A DNA stretch of 64,000 nucleotides from Streptomyces sp. TLI_146 (GCF_002846415.1 NZ_PJMX01000001.1:1984001-2048000); one strand, 5' to 3'; shown: positions 1 to 9,135, numbered from the stretch's first letter. The notes: generated from the letters alone by a model not told the origin. Made by a program: numbers and translations.

Positions 1-7
1 CGCACGG

Positions 8-33
8 GCCGGATTCCTCCGGCACCCGCTTTT
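8..33 (+). terminator. Possible terminator hairpin at left edge
   Basis: A 6-bp stem (GCCGGA at 8-13, TCCGGC at 18-23) with a 4-nt loop is followed a few bases later by a short T run at 30-33. It could end a gene lying left of the window. The stem is short, so this is weak. Confidence 0.3.
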
Positions 34-114
34 GACGGGCCCAAGCGTGCACAGTCCCCCTGATATGGTTCCCATGCACGAATGGCCGGTGGAATCCCCA
101 GGTCAGACGGGCAT

Positions 115-191
<77 letters not shown>

Positions 192-358
192 ACGCTTGAC
201 GCTGGTCGAAGATCGTCTCTGCAGAGGCGAGAAGACAGCCTCCAGCATCCTCCGGGGCGGGCTGGTCACAACGATCACCCTCCATCTGCGAGCTCGGCAT
301 CGCAGTCGACGACGGCCCACCACGCGCCCCGCGCAGAACTCCCCCTGACCGGCCCCGT

Positions 359-1396
359 TCACGAGCAAGCCGGCCCTCGACGCTGCCCCTCAACAAGGCG
401 GTAGACCTCCCGGGCCACATACCGCTTCAGGCAGCGGATGATCTCGCGCCGGGTCTTCCCTTCCGCCATCCGCCGCTCGTAGTACGCCTGGGTACGCGGG
501 TCCCAGCGCAGCCGGGTCAGCACGATCCGGTACAGCGCGGCATTGGCCTGCCGGTCACCACCCCGGTTGAGCCGCCGATGACATCTACTCCCCGAGGAAT
601 ACTCAACCGGGCTTGCCCCACACAACGCGGCGAACGACGCTTCGCTGCGCACGCGGCCCGCGTTGTCGCCCATCGTGATCAACAAGACAGCGGCGCTCCG
701 CGGCCCGGCCCCCGCCGCCGCGAACAACGCCGGGTAGTGCGACTCAACCACCTCAGCCAGACGCTGCTCCAGCTCCCGGGCCTGCACGGTGAGCTGCTCG
801 ATCCGCTCAGCCAGTGCGCGCAACGTGAACTTCGTGGCCCGCACCACAGGGTCGTCACCCCTGTCATCTTCACGAAAGTTGGCACACGCCCGAATCAGCG
901 CTCGACGCTTCAATGCCGCCAGCTCCTCCCGCAGGGCCGGCTCGGCCGTGACCAAGACCGCCTTGAGCTGATTGACAGCCTGGGTACGGGCCTTGACAGC
1001 GGAATCCCGGACCACGTTGTACATCCGGGCAATCTCCACCGGGCCATCCCCCGCCTTCACACGCGAGCGCGCACGACCACTGAGCACAGCACGGGCAGCG
1101 GCCTGTGCGTCGGCCTGATCAGATTTACTCCGCCGGCGACGAGCCGAACGGCCCGGCCCAGGGGCCTCCAATACGTCGATCCCCCGCGACAGCAGATACC
1201 GGGACAGCGCCGCCCCGTAATTACCCGATCCCTCCACCCCGGCACGCCGCACAACACCCAACTGGGCCGCCCACTCAACGAGGTGGCCATATCCGAGCGC
1301 GGTAGCCGGAAAGCCCTGCACAGCAAGCGTCTTCCCCACCACTGAAACCACAGCCGCCTCATGCGTATCCCGGTGCGTGTCGACACCGAGAATCAC
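359..1396 (-). CDS. IS110-family transposase (DEDD recombinase)
   Basis: This 345-residue protein has the two-part IS110 architecture. The N-terminal RuvC-like DEDD domain starts with GVDTHRDTH (first Asp at residue 5-6), has a Glu in VEGSGNYG and the late pair in KSDQADA. The C-terminal Transposase_20 domain contains the GASPVEYSSGSR segment, where the family's catalytic serine lies, and NRGGDRQAN. All motifs look intact, so the enzyme may be active. The start is GTG at 1396. A GAGGAG stretch abuts it directly, which is unusually close for a ribosome binding site. IS110 elements lack clear terminal inverted repeats, so the element ends cannot be fixed from one copy. In the IS110 group the guide (bridge) RNA is encoded upstream of the recombinase, which here would be just right of 1396 on the minus strand. 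Confidence 0.93.
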   Translation of the reverse strand: MILGVDTHRDTHEAAVVSVVGKTLAVQGFPATALGYGHLVEWAAQLGVVRRAGVEGSGNYGAALSRYLLSRGIDVLEAPGPGRSARRRRSKSDQADAQAAARAVLSGRARSRVKAGDGPVEIARMYNVVRDSAVKARTQAVNQLKAVLVTAEPALREELAALKRRALIRACANFREDDRGDDPVVRATKFTLRALAERIEQLTVQARELEQRLAEVVESHYPALFAAAGAGPRSAAVLLITMGDNAGRVRSEASFAALCGASPVEYSSGSRCHRRLNRGGDRQANAALYRIVLTRLRWDPRTQAYYERRMAEGKTRREIIRCLKRYVAREVYRLVEGQRRGPACS

Positions 1397-2152
1397 CTCC
1401 TCAGCACCCTCAGGGAAATTGAGGGGAACAGGGTTCGCGACGATCGTTCATCCACCGCCTTCGATAGGTTCACGTCGGCGTCGCCACTGGCCCGGAGGAG
1501 CGGTCATCAGTGAGACAGTGCACATTCCTCATGCAAGTCAGTGCTCTAGACACACTCCCCCGAGACAGGCCCCGCGCATGCCGCCCTGGACCGGTGATCG
1601 ACGCAGGATCGTTAGGACACCTCGGTCAGAAATTTCAGGAGCCAGAGCCCGGATAGCGACAGCATCGCTGTCATTCTCCCCAGCCGCCCAACGTCGGCAC
1701 ACCGCTACCTGCGCACCAGTGAACCCCCGCGAAGCACACCCCGCCCGACGCAACGCGCGCTCTGTACCGGCGCGAAACCGTGCGCCCGCGCACACAGCAG
1801 ACGCCTGCTGCGGCGCGTGCCCTCGACGCCGGTCAGCCCGGCGGACTCTCAGGTCCGTCCCCCAAACGCAGAGGCCCCCGCCGCTGCCCGGCGGGGACCT
1901 CCACTATCACCAAGTCTCACAAGCGTCTCACCAACACCGTCGACGCACCTGGACTACAAGGCCCCGACCAGCGCAAACGGCCTCATCCTGGACCACGTGG
2001 ACGCCAGAAGACGCTTCCGCCCACCTGTGCCAGGTAGTACCGAGGTCAACACCGCGCCCCCAAGGCAAAGGGAGCAAAGCGAGTCACTTCACCGCGTAGT
2101 GGGAACCGTCACGACGCACGAACCTGGTGTCCCTCGTGGAGCCAGGCTGCCG
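1397..2152. other. Gene-poor segment upstream of IS110 transposase
   Basis: About 750 bp without a convincing gene. Open frames here lack Streptomyces-like third-position G/C bias, ribosome binding sites and recognisable motifs. The DNA is visibly richer in A/T than most of the window, as is the neighbouring FUSC gene. The part nearest the transposase start is the expected location of the left end and bridge RNA of an IS110-group element. The only clear structure is the hairpin at 1872-1900. The rest may be remnant or acquired DNA. Confidence 0.5.
1872..1900. terminator. Strong GC hairpin, probable terminator
   Basis: CCCCGCCG (1876-1883) pairs perfectly with CGGCGGGG (1889-1896) around a 5-nt loop. 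Three more pairs (1872-1874 with 1898-1900) extend it past one mismatch. No T run follows on the plus strand; a short T-containing stretch follows on the minus strand. It lies about 250 bp past the FUSC stop codon in that gene's direction and may terminate its transcript. Confidence 0.55.
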
Positions 2153-3652
2153 TCAGGCGGGAGCGACGGGGCCTTGCAACGGGACTGCGAGTGCTTTCAG
2201 TGCCTGTTCCAGGCCATGCAGATGAGCCAGAGCCAGCTCGCCGCCCGAAGGGTGCGGGGCGACAGCGGGTGCGTCGATCTCGCTTCGTGCTGCTTCGGGC
2301 CTGGTCAGTGCCTGCACCGCCGCCTCCACTCGCCAGCACGCGGCAGCGAGCCTGGCGTCGTGGGACGCATCCGGGTCCGCCGCGACGGACGCCAGGCCCC
2401 GCACTTCCTGAGCGCACTGGTTCAGCAGCTCGATCACCTGACGGGCCCGCGCTTTACGGGCTCGCAGTGGGGTGAAGGGGTGCACCAGCGGGGCCACCGA
2501 GAGCCTCACCCGCCCCAGCAGCAGTTCCAGTTCAGCGACATACCGGGCCGGATCCGCAGTCGGCGAGCCGGCCAGGCGGGCCGCGGCCTCAGACGTGCAC
2601 GCGTGGACGCAGTGCAGGGCGCGTTGGATCCACGCGTCGGTGGTGGCGTGCGTGGTCACCGGCAGCACCAGGAGCACAGCGAGTGCCGCGCCGAGCGCGC
2701 CCACCCCCGTCTCCATCACCCGCAGAGCCAGCAGTCCCGGATTCAGCACTCCCAGCAGGCCGTACAGCAGCCCGGCCATCACGGTCACCGCCAGCATCAT
2801 CCACGTATACGACACCGCGGCCGTATAGAAGATGCCGAACACGCAGACCGCGACAAGCGCCGCGGTCGGAGCACCCGCTCCATCCAGCGGAACAGCAATC
2901 ACCAGGCCAAGAGCGATGCCGATCACGGTCCCCAAGACCCTCCGGAAGCCCCGGACCAGGGTTTCGCCGCGCGAGGTGGTGTTCACGAAAATCCACCACA
3001 CCGCACCCACAGCCCAGTACCAGCGCTCGTGCGACACCAACTGCCCGACCAGCAGAGCGAAGGCGCCGCCCGCCATTCCCTGGACCGCCTGGCGCGTGGT
3101 CACCCGGGCAAAACCCGAACCGCCGGGCGCCATCGCCGAAACAGCGGCCGGTGACAGCCGCCTCTCGTAACACCACAGGCCAAAGCGCACCGTCGACGAC
3201 GCCAGCAGGGCAAGCGCCACCGCCCCATAAAGCTCCAGCAATTGGCCCGGCACCGCGTGCAGGAACTGCGCCGCGAAAAACATCATGAACGCGAATGTCC
3301 CCAGAGCGTGGCCGCGCGGCCCCCACCGGCGGGCATACATCCCCGCGCCGAGGACCGCGACGAAGGCCACGTCCCGCACCCACGGGAAATCGTGCAGTAC
3401 CGCCGCGAGAGCCAGCACCGGGAAACCCGCCACCGGCAACAAAGCTGTCGTGAGCGCCTGTCCCCGCACCGACGGATCAGCCACCGTGAACAGAGCGAGA
3501 AGCGCGGCAAGCCCACCCGCGATCGCCGCCGGCAGCGAATGCGTCGCCAGATCCGACACCGTCACCGCCAGAGCAACACCCAGGACACCCCGCGCGGCAC
3601 TGCGCAACCGCAGCCGCCCCGGATCAGGCGCGACGAACACCCGCTTCAGCAC
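2153..3652 (-). CDS. FUSC-family membrane protein (full length)
   Basis: A 499-residue FUSC-type membrane protein; the family includes aromatic acid and fusaric acid exporters and YccS-like proteins. The N-terminal half carries hydrophobic helices and the ARRWGPRGHA and FMMFFAAQFLHA segments. A second membrane block contains HERWYWAVGAVWWIFVN and ETLVRGFRRVLGT, typical of the FUSC_2 domain. The C-terminal part of about 200 residues is soluble and helical. The start is GTG at 3652, with GGGAGG a few bases upstream. It is closely related to the truncated copy immediately upstream (3711-4712), but its sequence holds more A/T. The substrate cannot be told from sequence. Confidence 0.85.
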   Translation of the reverse strand: MLKRVFVAPDPGRLRLRSAARGVLGVALAVTVSDLATHSLPAAIAGGLAALLALFTVADPSVRGQALTTALLPVAGFPVLALAAVLHDFPWVRDVAFVAVLGAGMYARRWGPRGHALGTFAFMMFFAAQFLHAVPGQLLELYGAVALALLASSTVRFGLWCYERRLSPAAVSAMAPGGSGFARVTTRQAVQGMAGGAFALLVGQLVSHERWYWAVGAVWWIFVNTTSRGETLVRGFRRVLGTVIGIALGLVIAVPLDGAGAPTAALVAVCVFGIFYTAAVSYTWMMLAVTVMAGLLYGLLGVLNPGLLALRVMETGVGALGAALAVLLVLPVTTHATTDAWIQRALHCVHACTSEAAARLAGSPTADPARYVAELELLLGRVRLSVAPLVHPFTPLRARKARARQVIELLNQCAQEVRGLASVAADPDASHDARLAAACWRVEAAVQALTRPEAARSEIDAPAVAPHPSGGELALAHLHGLEQALKALAVPLQGPVAPA

Positions 3653-3710
3653 GACACCTCCCTGACACCCGGAACGATCAACCCACGAAACTGATAGACA
3701 GTCAGGAAAG

Positions 3711-4712
3711 TCAGCAAAGGGTCAGCATCCGTCCACCCACAGACTGCCGAAGATGCCCACACCCGCACATCAAGCGACGCCAAGAAAACCGTGCCTGATC
3801 TGCGAAAACACGCCCCAGGCCCGCCACCCCCGCAGCCCGTCCGGTTGACACTACGAAGAACATCATCCAGCTGTACGAAGGCGCCGCCGTATAGAAGATC
3901 CCGAAGACGCAGACCGCGACCAGCGCCGCCGTCGGCGCGGGGGCGCCGTGCAGCGGCAGGGCGATGAGCAGACCGGCGGCGATGCCCGCGACCGTGCCGA
4001 GCACCCGGCGGAAGCCGCGGACCAGGGTCTCGCCCCGCGACGCCGTGTTCACGAAGATCCACCAGGCCGTGCCGACGGCCCAGTACCAGCGCTCGTGGGA
4101 GAGGAACTGGCCCGCCGCGACCGCGAGGGCGCAGGCCACGGTGGCCTGGAAGGCCTGGCGGGTGGTGGGCCGGGCAAGGCCGCGGCCGCTGAGCGGGGCC
4201 GGGGCGGCGGGCGGCGGGGTGCGCCGCTCGATGCACCACAGCCCGAAGCGGACCAGCGCCGAGGCGGCGATCGCCAGCGCGATCGCCCCGTACAGCTCGG
4301 GCAGCTGCGCCGGGAGCGCGTGCAGGAACTGGGTCGTAAAAAACATCATGAAGCCGAAGATGCCGAGCGCGTGGCCGCGCGGGCCCCAGCGGCGGGCGTA
4401 GACCCCCGCGAAGACCACGGCCAGCCAGGCCGAGTCGCGCAGCAGCGGGGTGCCGTGCAGCGCCGTGGCCAGGGCGAGCACGGGGAAGCCCACGGCCGGC
4501 AGGAGCGCGGTGGTGAGCGCCTGGCCCCGGACGGTGGCGTCGCCGACGGTGAAGAGCGCGAGGAGCGCGGCGAGGCCCGCGGTGATGGAGGCGGGCAGGG
4601 ACATCCCGCAGAGCTCGGCGGCGGTGACCGCCAGGCCGATGCCCAGGACGGCCCGTACGGAGACCCTCAGTCGCAACAGCCCCGGATCCGGAGCCACAAA
4701 CATCCTCTTCAC
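3711..4712 (-). pseudogene. FUSC-family protein, 3'-truncated paralogue
   Basis: From GTG at 4712 this frame reads as a close paralogue of the FUSC protein at 2153-3652, sharing the VAPDPG start, ARRWGPRGHALG and HERWYWAVGTAWWIFVN. Similarity stops near 3852, after about residue 287. The last 46 codons are unrelated, and roughly 210 C-terminal residues are missing. The breakpoint falls inside the second membrane block, so the product is probably non-functional. Codon use is the usual GC-rich Streptomyces type, unlike the more A/T-rich intact copy. The likely cause is loss of the 3' end during the rearrangement that placed the IS110/FUSC segment here. The divergent Lrp-type gene at 4984 was probably its regulator. 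Confidence 0.75.
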
Positions 4713-4906
4713 GGCGGTCGCCGCGCCCCCCTTCGCTGGAGCAGACACCCTCTTCGGCTTGCCGGTGCGCGGGCGCGAACGGCTGCGCAGCGGCCTCGGA
4801 CATGGCAAAGGCGCCGCGGTCCGGGACCGGCGTCGTCGCCGCCCCGGCGCTGCGCAGCGCCATCTACTTGCTACGTACAGAGGAAAGCACCCGCAGTGAC
4901 ACTGGC

Positions 4907-4946
4907 TCAACTGCTCTCGTTCCGACTGGGCCATTGGTACAGTTGA
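4907..4946. promoter_or_regulatory. Inverted repeat in FUSC/Lrp divergent region
   Basis: TCAACTG (4907-4913) and CAGTTGA (4940-4946) are exact inverted arms spaced 26 bp apart, just upstream of the Lrp/AsnC gene and between divergent genes. Lrp-family proteins usually autoregulate and bind such intergenic sites. Assignment to this regulator is inference. Confidence 0.35.
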
Positions 4947-4983
4947 ATCGCGTAAGACAGGACCAGGAAGGGACCAACGGACC

Positions 4984-5493
4984 ATGGCGGTGGACGCGCT
5001 CGACACCCGGATCCTGCGGCTCCTCATCGAGCGGCCGCGCACCAGCGTGCGGGAGTACGCACGGCTGCTCGGCATCGCGCGCGGCACGCTCCAGGCGCGG
5101 CTGGACCGCCTGGAGCGGGACGGGGTGATCACCGGGACGGGCCCGTTCCTCTCCCCCGCCGCCCTCGGCCACCCGGTCCTCGCCTTCGTCCACGTCGAGG
5201 TCACCCAGGGCCATCTCGACGAGGTGGGCGACGCCCTCGCGGCCGTACCGGAGATCGTCGAGGCGTTCTCGATCACCGGTGGCGGCGATCTGCTGACCCG
5301 TGTGGTTGCCCGGGACGCCGGGCATCTCGAAGACGTCATCCAGCGTCTGATCCAGCTCCCGGGCGTGGTGCGCACCCGCACCGAGGTGGCTCTGCGCGAG
5401 CGGGTGCCGCACCGGCTGCTGCCGCTGGTGGAGGCGGTGGGGCGGGCCGCCGGAGCACCGCAGGAGACCGGCACGGGCGCGCATTCCCGCTGA
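4984..5493 (+). CDS. Lrp/AsnC-family transcriptional regulator
   Basis: A 169-residue protein, normal length for the family. Residues about 1-50 form the AsnC-type helix-turn-helix, starting DALDTRILRLL, with recognition helix region ARGTLQARLDRLERDG. Residues about 65-150 form the RAM ligand-binding and oligomerisation domain with the characteristic GGGDLLTRVVARD loop. The start is ATG 4984 behind AGGAAGGGA. It is divergent from the truncated FUSC gene and upstream of the DJ-1-like gene, so either could be its target. The ligand is unknown; family members usually sense amino acids. Confidence 0.92.
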   Translation: MAVDALDTRILRLLIERPRTSVREYARLLGIARGTLQARLDRLERDGVITGTGPFLSPAALGHPVLAFVHVEVTQGHLDEVGDALAAVPEIVEAFSITGGGDLLTRVVARDAGHLEDVIQRLIQLPGVVRTRTEVALRERVPHRLLPLVEAVGRAAGAPQETGTGAHSR

Positions 5494-5530
5494 CCCATCG
5501 GATTTCCCATGGCTGCCATGCGGTTCTCCA

Positions 5531-5560
5531 TTGGCCGCCCAACGAAGACGGGTCTACGTT
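5531..5560 (+). promoter_or_regulatory. Candidate promoter for DJ-1-like gene
   Basis: TTGGCC at 5531-5536 and TACGTT at 5555-5560 are separated by 18 bp, matching a vegetative Streptomyces promoter in form. It lies about 110 bp upstream of the ATG at 5669. Confidence 0.4.
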
Positions 5561-5668
5561 CGAGGACATCGGCGCGACGGCCCACCGGACCTTCGGCGCC
5601 GCAGCCCGCACCTTCCCCGGGCCGCCCGGCATCCCGGGCCGGCCCGACTCCCCTCGGAGACATCTGAC

Positions 5669-6367
5669 ATGGCAAAGATCCTTTTCGTGATGACCGGCGC
5701 CGACCAGTGGACGCTCGCCGACGGCACCCTGCACCCCACCGGCTTCTGGGCGGAGGAGGCCGTGGCCCCGTACGAGGCGTTCACCGGCGCGGGCCACGAG
5801 ATCGTGGTCGCCACGCCCGGCGGGGTCGTCCCGCCCGTCGACAAGGGCAGCCTGGCCGCCGAGGTCAACGGCGGCCAGGAGAACGCCGACCGCGTGGCGA
5901 AGACGCTGGCCTCGATGGACGAGCTCCGGCGCCCGGTGAAGCTGGAGGAGGTCGACCTCGACGCGTACGACGCGGTGTTCTACCCCGGCGGCCACGGCCC
6001 GATGGAGGACCTGGCGGTCGACGCCGACTCCGGCAGGCTGCTGACCGCCGCGCTCGCCTCGGGCAAGCCGCTCGGTGTGGTCTGCCACGCCCCGGCCGCG
6101 CTGCTCGCCGCGACCGGCGAGGACGGCTCCAACGCGTTCGCGGGCTACCGCCTGACCGGCTTCACCAACGCCGAGGAGACCCAGGCGGGCCTCGCGGACA
6201 AGGCGAAGTGGCTGCTCCAGGACCGTCTGGTGGAGTTCGGCGCCGACTTCCAGGAGGGCGAGCCGTGGGCCCCGCACGTGGTCACCGACCGCAATCTGGT
6301 GACCGGGCAGAACCCGGCGTCCGCCGCCCCGCTGGCCGCCGAGCTCCTGAAGCGGCTGGCCGCCTGA
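5669..6367 (+). CDS. DJ-1/PfpI-family protein, Hsp31-like
   Basis: A 232-residue class I glutamine-amidotransferase-fold protein of the DJ-1/ThiJ/PfpI superfamily. The nucleophile elbow is GVVCHAPAALLA with Cys139-His140. An acidic partner lies in the GFWAEE segment (Glu29/Glu30). This spacing resembles the Glu-Cys-His set of Hsp31-type proteins, which act as glyoxalase III/deglycase or holding chaperones. The HGPMEDLAVD segment is also typical. ATG 5669 is preferred because GGAGA precedes it and the family fold starts there; the frame is open further upstream without a good site. It is probably cytoplasmic. The exact activity is uncertain. Confidence 0.85.
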   Translation: MAKILFVMTGADQWTLADGTLHPTGFWAEEAVAPYEAFTGAGHEIVVATPGGVVPPVDKGSLAAEVNGGQENADRVAKTLASMDELRRPVKLEEVDLDAYDAVFYPGGHGPMEDLAVDADSGRLLTAALASGKPLGVVCHAPAALLAATGEDGSNAFAGYRLTGFTNAEETQAGLADKAKWLLQDRLVEFGADFQEGEPWAPHVVTDRNLVTGQNPASAAPLAAELLKRLAA

Positions 6368-6532
6368 CGGCTCGCGGCCCCGACCGCTTCCGGCCCCCGA
6401 GTTGCGTCCCGCCCGGGAGCCGGAAGTCTTGGGAGCGACGCCCGTACGGAAGACGCCCGTGGGGACGGTGCCGTGCGGAAGCCGCCCGTACGGCATCGGA
6501 GCACGGCCGTCCGGCTCAGCAAGGGGAGATCC

Positions 6533-6856
6533 ATGCAGGACCTCGCAGCGCTCGCGGAGGAGCACCTGGCCAAGGCACGCCTCGCCTCGCACGGCCGCAG
6601 CGCCCATCTCATCGTGCACGACGGCGCGCTGCGCCAGAGCGTGATCGCGCTGACCTCGGACTCCGAGCTCGACGAGCACAACGCGCCGCTCTCGGCCACC
6701 CTCCAGGTGCTGCGCGGCCATGTGCGGCTGACGTCGAACAGCGGCAACAAGGAGCTGCGCGCGGGCGAGCTCTGCGAGATCCCCAAAGAGCGCCACGGCC
6801 TGCTGGCCCTGGAGGACTCGGCGGTGCTCCTCACCGCCGTCACGGCGACCGGGTAG
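6533..6856 (+). CDS. Cupin-domain protein
   Basis: A 107-residue single-domain protein with a small cupin-like barrel pattern: LSATLQVLRGHVRLT, then ELRAGELCEIPKERHGLLALEDSAVLLT. The ATG at 6533 has AAGGGGAG just upstream. The metal-binding histidines of classical cupins are only partly present (His51-like in DEHNAP, and ERH), so metal binding is unsure. It follows the DJ-1-like gene by 165 bp. Its 3' end overlaps the convergent transporter gene by 17 bp. Function is unknown; small cupins of this kind often accompany redox or stress genes. Confidence 0.75.
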   Translation: MQDLAALAEEHLAKARLASHGRSAHLIVHDGALRQSVIALTSDSELDEHNAPLSATLQVLRGHVRLTSNSGNKELRAGELCEIPKERHGLLALEDSAVLLTAVTATG

Positions 6857-7877
6857 CGGCGGGGTCCCCGGGGCGCCGCCCCGCTCCCCCGCCCGCCCGG
6901 GTCACCAGGAAGCCGGCCAGCGTCAGGACCCAGGCCGCCACCGCGACCCACAGCAGCACCACGCCCAGCGTGTGCAGCCCCTTGACGTGCGCGGCGGCGC
7001 CGGTGGAGAGCGTGGCCACGGCCGCCATGCCCAGCGGGAAGACGGTCGCCCAGCGCCGTACGTCGTAGTGCGGCCGGGGTCTGACCACCTCGGCCGTCAG
7101 CAGGATGGCGTACCAGGCGAGATCGAGGCCGAGCAGGACCAGGGTGGCCGTGCGCAGGGCCTGGTGGGCGTGCCCGGTCCACAGCGGGGACGCGGTCAGC
7201 TTGGAGCCCGCCAGCGCCGAGATCGCCAGCGCCCCGCCCGCGATCCACTGGTCGCCCGCCCCCGTCCACACCTGGCGGAAGTCGAACCGGACCAGTGCCT
7301 CCCCGTAGAGCAGCACCCCGAGGCAGAAGATGACGAGGGCCGCCCATGCGAGCCACTCGCCCTCGCCCGCCGCGGCCAGCGCGGCCGCGAGGACCGCGAG
7401 GCCCTGGGTGGCGACGCACACCAGGAACGCCCCGCCGGGCATCCGCCGCTTCCAGTGGCGTACGACCGAGTAGAGCAGCCCGGGCCAGAGCGCCGCGGCC
7501 AGAGCGAGCAGCGCGGCGGCGGCCGTCTGCCAGCCGAGCAGGGAGAGCCGGGTGCCGAGCACGGCCGTGGCCGCGACGGCGGTGAGCGCGGGCGGTGTGT
7601 CGGCCTCCGCGTGCCAGCGCGGGCGGTCGCGCAGGAAACGGGCCGAGAAGTTGGCGGCGAGCACCAGCCACACCGCGCCCGCCAGCGCCAGCGCGGCGCG
7701 CGAGAAGGTCTCGTGGCCGACGAGGTGGAGGCCGACGGAGACGATGCCGGTCGCCATGACGGCGGCGCCGGCCGCCGGGGGGAGTTCGGCCCACCAGGGG
7801 CCGGGAGGACGGGTCACCGTGCCATCGGTACGCGGCGGCCGCCGGGCCCGCCACTTCGGCTGCGCCAAGGGGACCAC
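6840..7877 (-). CDS. TDT/SLAC1-family transporter
   Basis: A 345-residue polytopic membrane protein with about ten hydrophobic helices. It begins after a short polar leader with PPAAGAAVMATGIVSVGL, the typical first helix of the tellurite-resistance/dicarboxylate transporter (TDT) and SLAC1 anion channel family. Further helices include TAVLGTRLSLLGW and WATVFPLGMAAVATLSTG; the latter resembles the family's WPLGMYA-type motif. The substrate could be an anion such as malate, sulfite or chloride. Tellurite resistance should not be assumed from the family name. The start is GTG 7877. An internal GTG a few residues later is possible. Confidence 0.82.
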   Translation of the reverse strand: MVPLAQPKWRARRPPRTDGTVTRPPGPWWAELPPAAGAAVMATGIVSVGLHLVGHETFSRAALALAGAVWLVLAANFSARFLRDRPRWHAEADTPPALTAVAATAVLGTRLSLLGWQTAAAALLALAAALWPGLLYSVVRHWKRRMPGGAFLVCVATQGLAVLAAALAAAGEGEWLAWAALVIFCLGVLLYGEALVRFDFRQVWTGAGDQWIAGGALAISALAGSKLTASPLWTGHAHQALRTATLVLLGLDLAWYAILLTAEVVRPRPHYDVRRWATVFPLGMAAVATLSTGAAAHVKGLHTLGVVLLWVAVAAWVLTLAGFLVTRAGGGAGRRPGDPAATRSP

Positions 7878-7896
7878 GGGAACGCCGCCCCCGGCT

Positions 7897-7938
7897 TGGT
7901 CCAGACCTATTGACGGAAGGTCTGGACCACTTTACGGT
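7897..7938 (+). promoter_or_regulatory. Chitinase promoter with paired DasR-type sites
   Basis: TTGACG (7910-7915), a 17-bp spacer and TACGGT (7933-7938) form a good vegetative promoter. Two 12-bp elements, TGGTCCAGACCT (7897-7908) and AGGTCTGGACCA (7918-7929), are exact inverted copies of each other. They flank the -35 box and fill the spacer. Each is itself a near palindrome of the GGTCYAGACC type known from Streptomyces chitinase promoters and bound by the GlcNAc-responsive repressor DasR. Binding here would block the promoter until amino-sugar signals release it. Confidence 0.85.
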
Positions 7939-8012
7939 GTGGCGCAACCGAACCCCGTACCGCAACCGGACCCGTACGTCTCCAGGTTCCCCACAGCCCA
8001 GGAGGTACCCCC

Positions 8013-9065
8013 ATGCTCGGTCGGAAGTTACGTCTCGCGGGAGCCGGCCTCGCGCTGGCCCTCGCCGCGCAGTTGCCCGCCGCGGCCTCGCCCGCGGCGC
8101 CCCAGGGCGACACCTGCGCGGTCAAGTCGAAGCCCGCGGGCAAGGTGCTCCAGGGCTACTGGGAGAACTGGGACGGCTCCTCCAACGGCGTCCACCCGCC
8201 GTTCGGCTGGACCCCGATCACCGACTCCCGTATCGCCACGCACGGTTACAACGTCGTCAACGCGGCCTTCCCCGTGATCCGCTCCGACGGCACCGCGCTG
8301 TGGGAGGACGGGATGGACGCGACCGTGAAGGTCGCCACCCCGGCGGAGATGTGCGCGGCCAAGGCGGCCGGGCAGACGATCCTGCTGTCCATCGGCGGGG
8401 CGGCGGCCGGGATCGACCTGAGCTCCAGTGCGGTCGCCGACCGGTTCGTCGCGACGATCGTGCCCATCCTCAAGAAGTACAACTTCGACGGAATCGACAT
8501 CGATCTCGAAACCGGTCTGGTCGGCAGCGGAAATATCGGCCAGCTCTCCACTTCCCAGACGAACCTGGTCCGCATCATCGACGGCGTTCTCGCCCAAATG
8601 CCCTCGAACTTCGGACTCACGATGGCTCCGGAAACGGCGTACGTGACGGGCGGCAGCGTCGCATACGGGTCGATCTGGGGCGCATATCTGCCCATCGTGA
8701 AGAAATACGCGGACAACGGCCGGCTGTGGTGGCTGAACATGCAGTACTACAACGGCAGCATGTACGGCTGCTCCGGCGACTCGTACTCGGCCGGGACCGT
8801 CCAGGGCTTCACCGCCCAGACCGACTGCCTCAACAAGGGCCTGGTCGTCCAGGGCACCACCATCAAGGTCCCCTACGACAAGCAGGTCCCGGGGCTGCCC
8901 GCGCAGCCGGGGGCCGGGGGCGGCTATATGTCGCCGAGCCTGGTGGCGCAGGCGTGGAACCGCTACGGCGGCGCGCTGAAGGGCCTGATGACCTGGTCGA
9001 TCAACTGGGACGGCTCCAGGAGCTGGACGTTCGGCGACAACGTGAAGGCGCTGCAAGGGCGCTGA
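8013..9065 (+). CDS. Secreted GH18 chitinase
   Basis: A 350-residue family 18 glycoside hydrolase that cleaves chitin to chito-oligosaccharides outside the cell. Residues 1 to about 30 form a Sec signal peptide (basic start, hydrophobic LAGAGLALALAAQL, Ala-rich cleavage region). The catalytic signature DGIDIDLE spans 159-166 with Glu166 as acid/base. LLSIGG precedes it and MQYYNG and MTWSINWD follow, all expected in the TIM barrel. There is no separate chitin-binding domain. ATG 8013 follows GGAGG at good distance. Codon 6 is TTA (8028-8030), so translation should depend on the bldA tRNA. Together with the DasR-type promoter this points to nutrient and developmental control. Confidence 0.95.
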   Translation: MLGRKLRLAGAGLALALAAQLPAAASPAAPQGDTCAVKSKPAGKVLQGYWENWDGSSNGVHPPFGWTPITDSRIATHGYNVVNAAFPVIRSDGTALWEDGMDATVKVATPAEMCAAKAAGQTILLSIGGAAAGIDLSSSAVADRFVATIVPILKKYNFDGIDIDLETGLVGSGNIGQLSTSQTNLVRIIDGVLAQMPSNFGLTMAPETAYVTGGSVAYGSIWGAYLPIVKKYADNGRLWWLNMQYYNGSMYGCSGDSYSAGTVQGFTAQTDCLNKGLVVQGTTIKVPYDKQVPGLPAQPGAGGGYMSPSLVAQAWNRYGGALKGLMTWSINWDGSRSWTFGDNVKALQGR

Positions 9066-9135
9066 TTTTGTTACTCCACTGCGGAACCTCACCTTCCACA
9101 AACCTGCACACGGCATGCCCGAACCGGTCACGCCG

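Noticed and set aside
1538..1795. Possible 85-residue minus-strand gene in the gene-poor segment
   Set aside because: No ribosome binding site, poor third-position G/C bias and no motif. It may be part of the non-coding IS110 end.
6840..7877. Tellurite resistance as the function of the TDT-family protein
   Set aside because: The family name alone does not show substrate, and no tellurite-resistance genes lie nearby.
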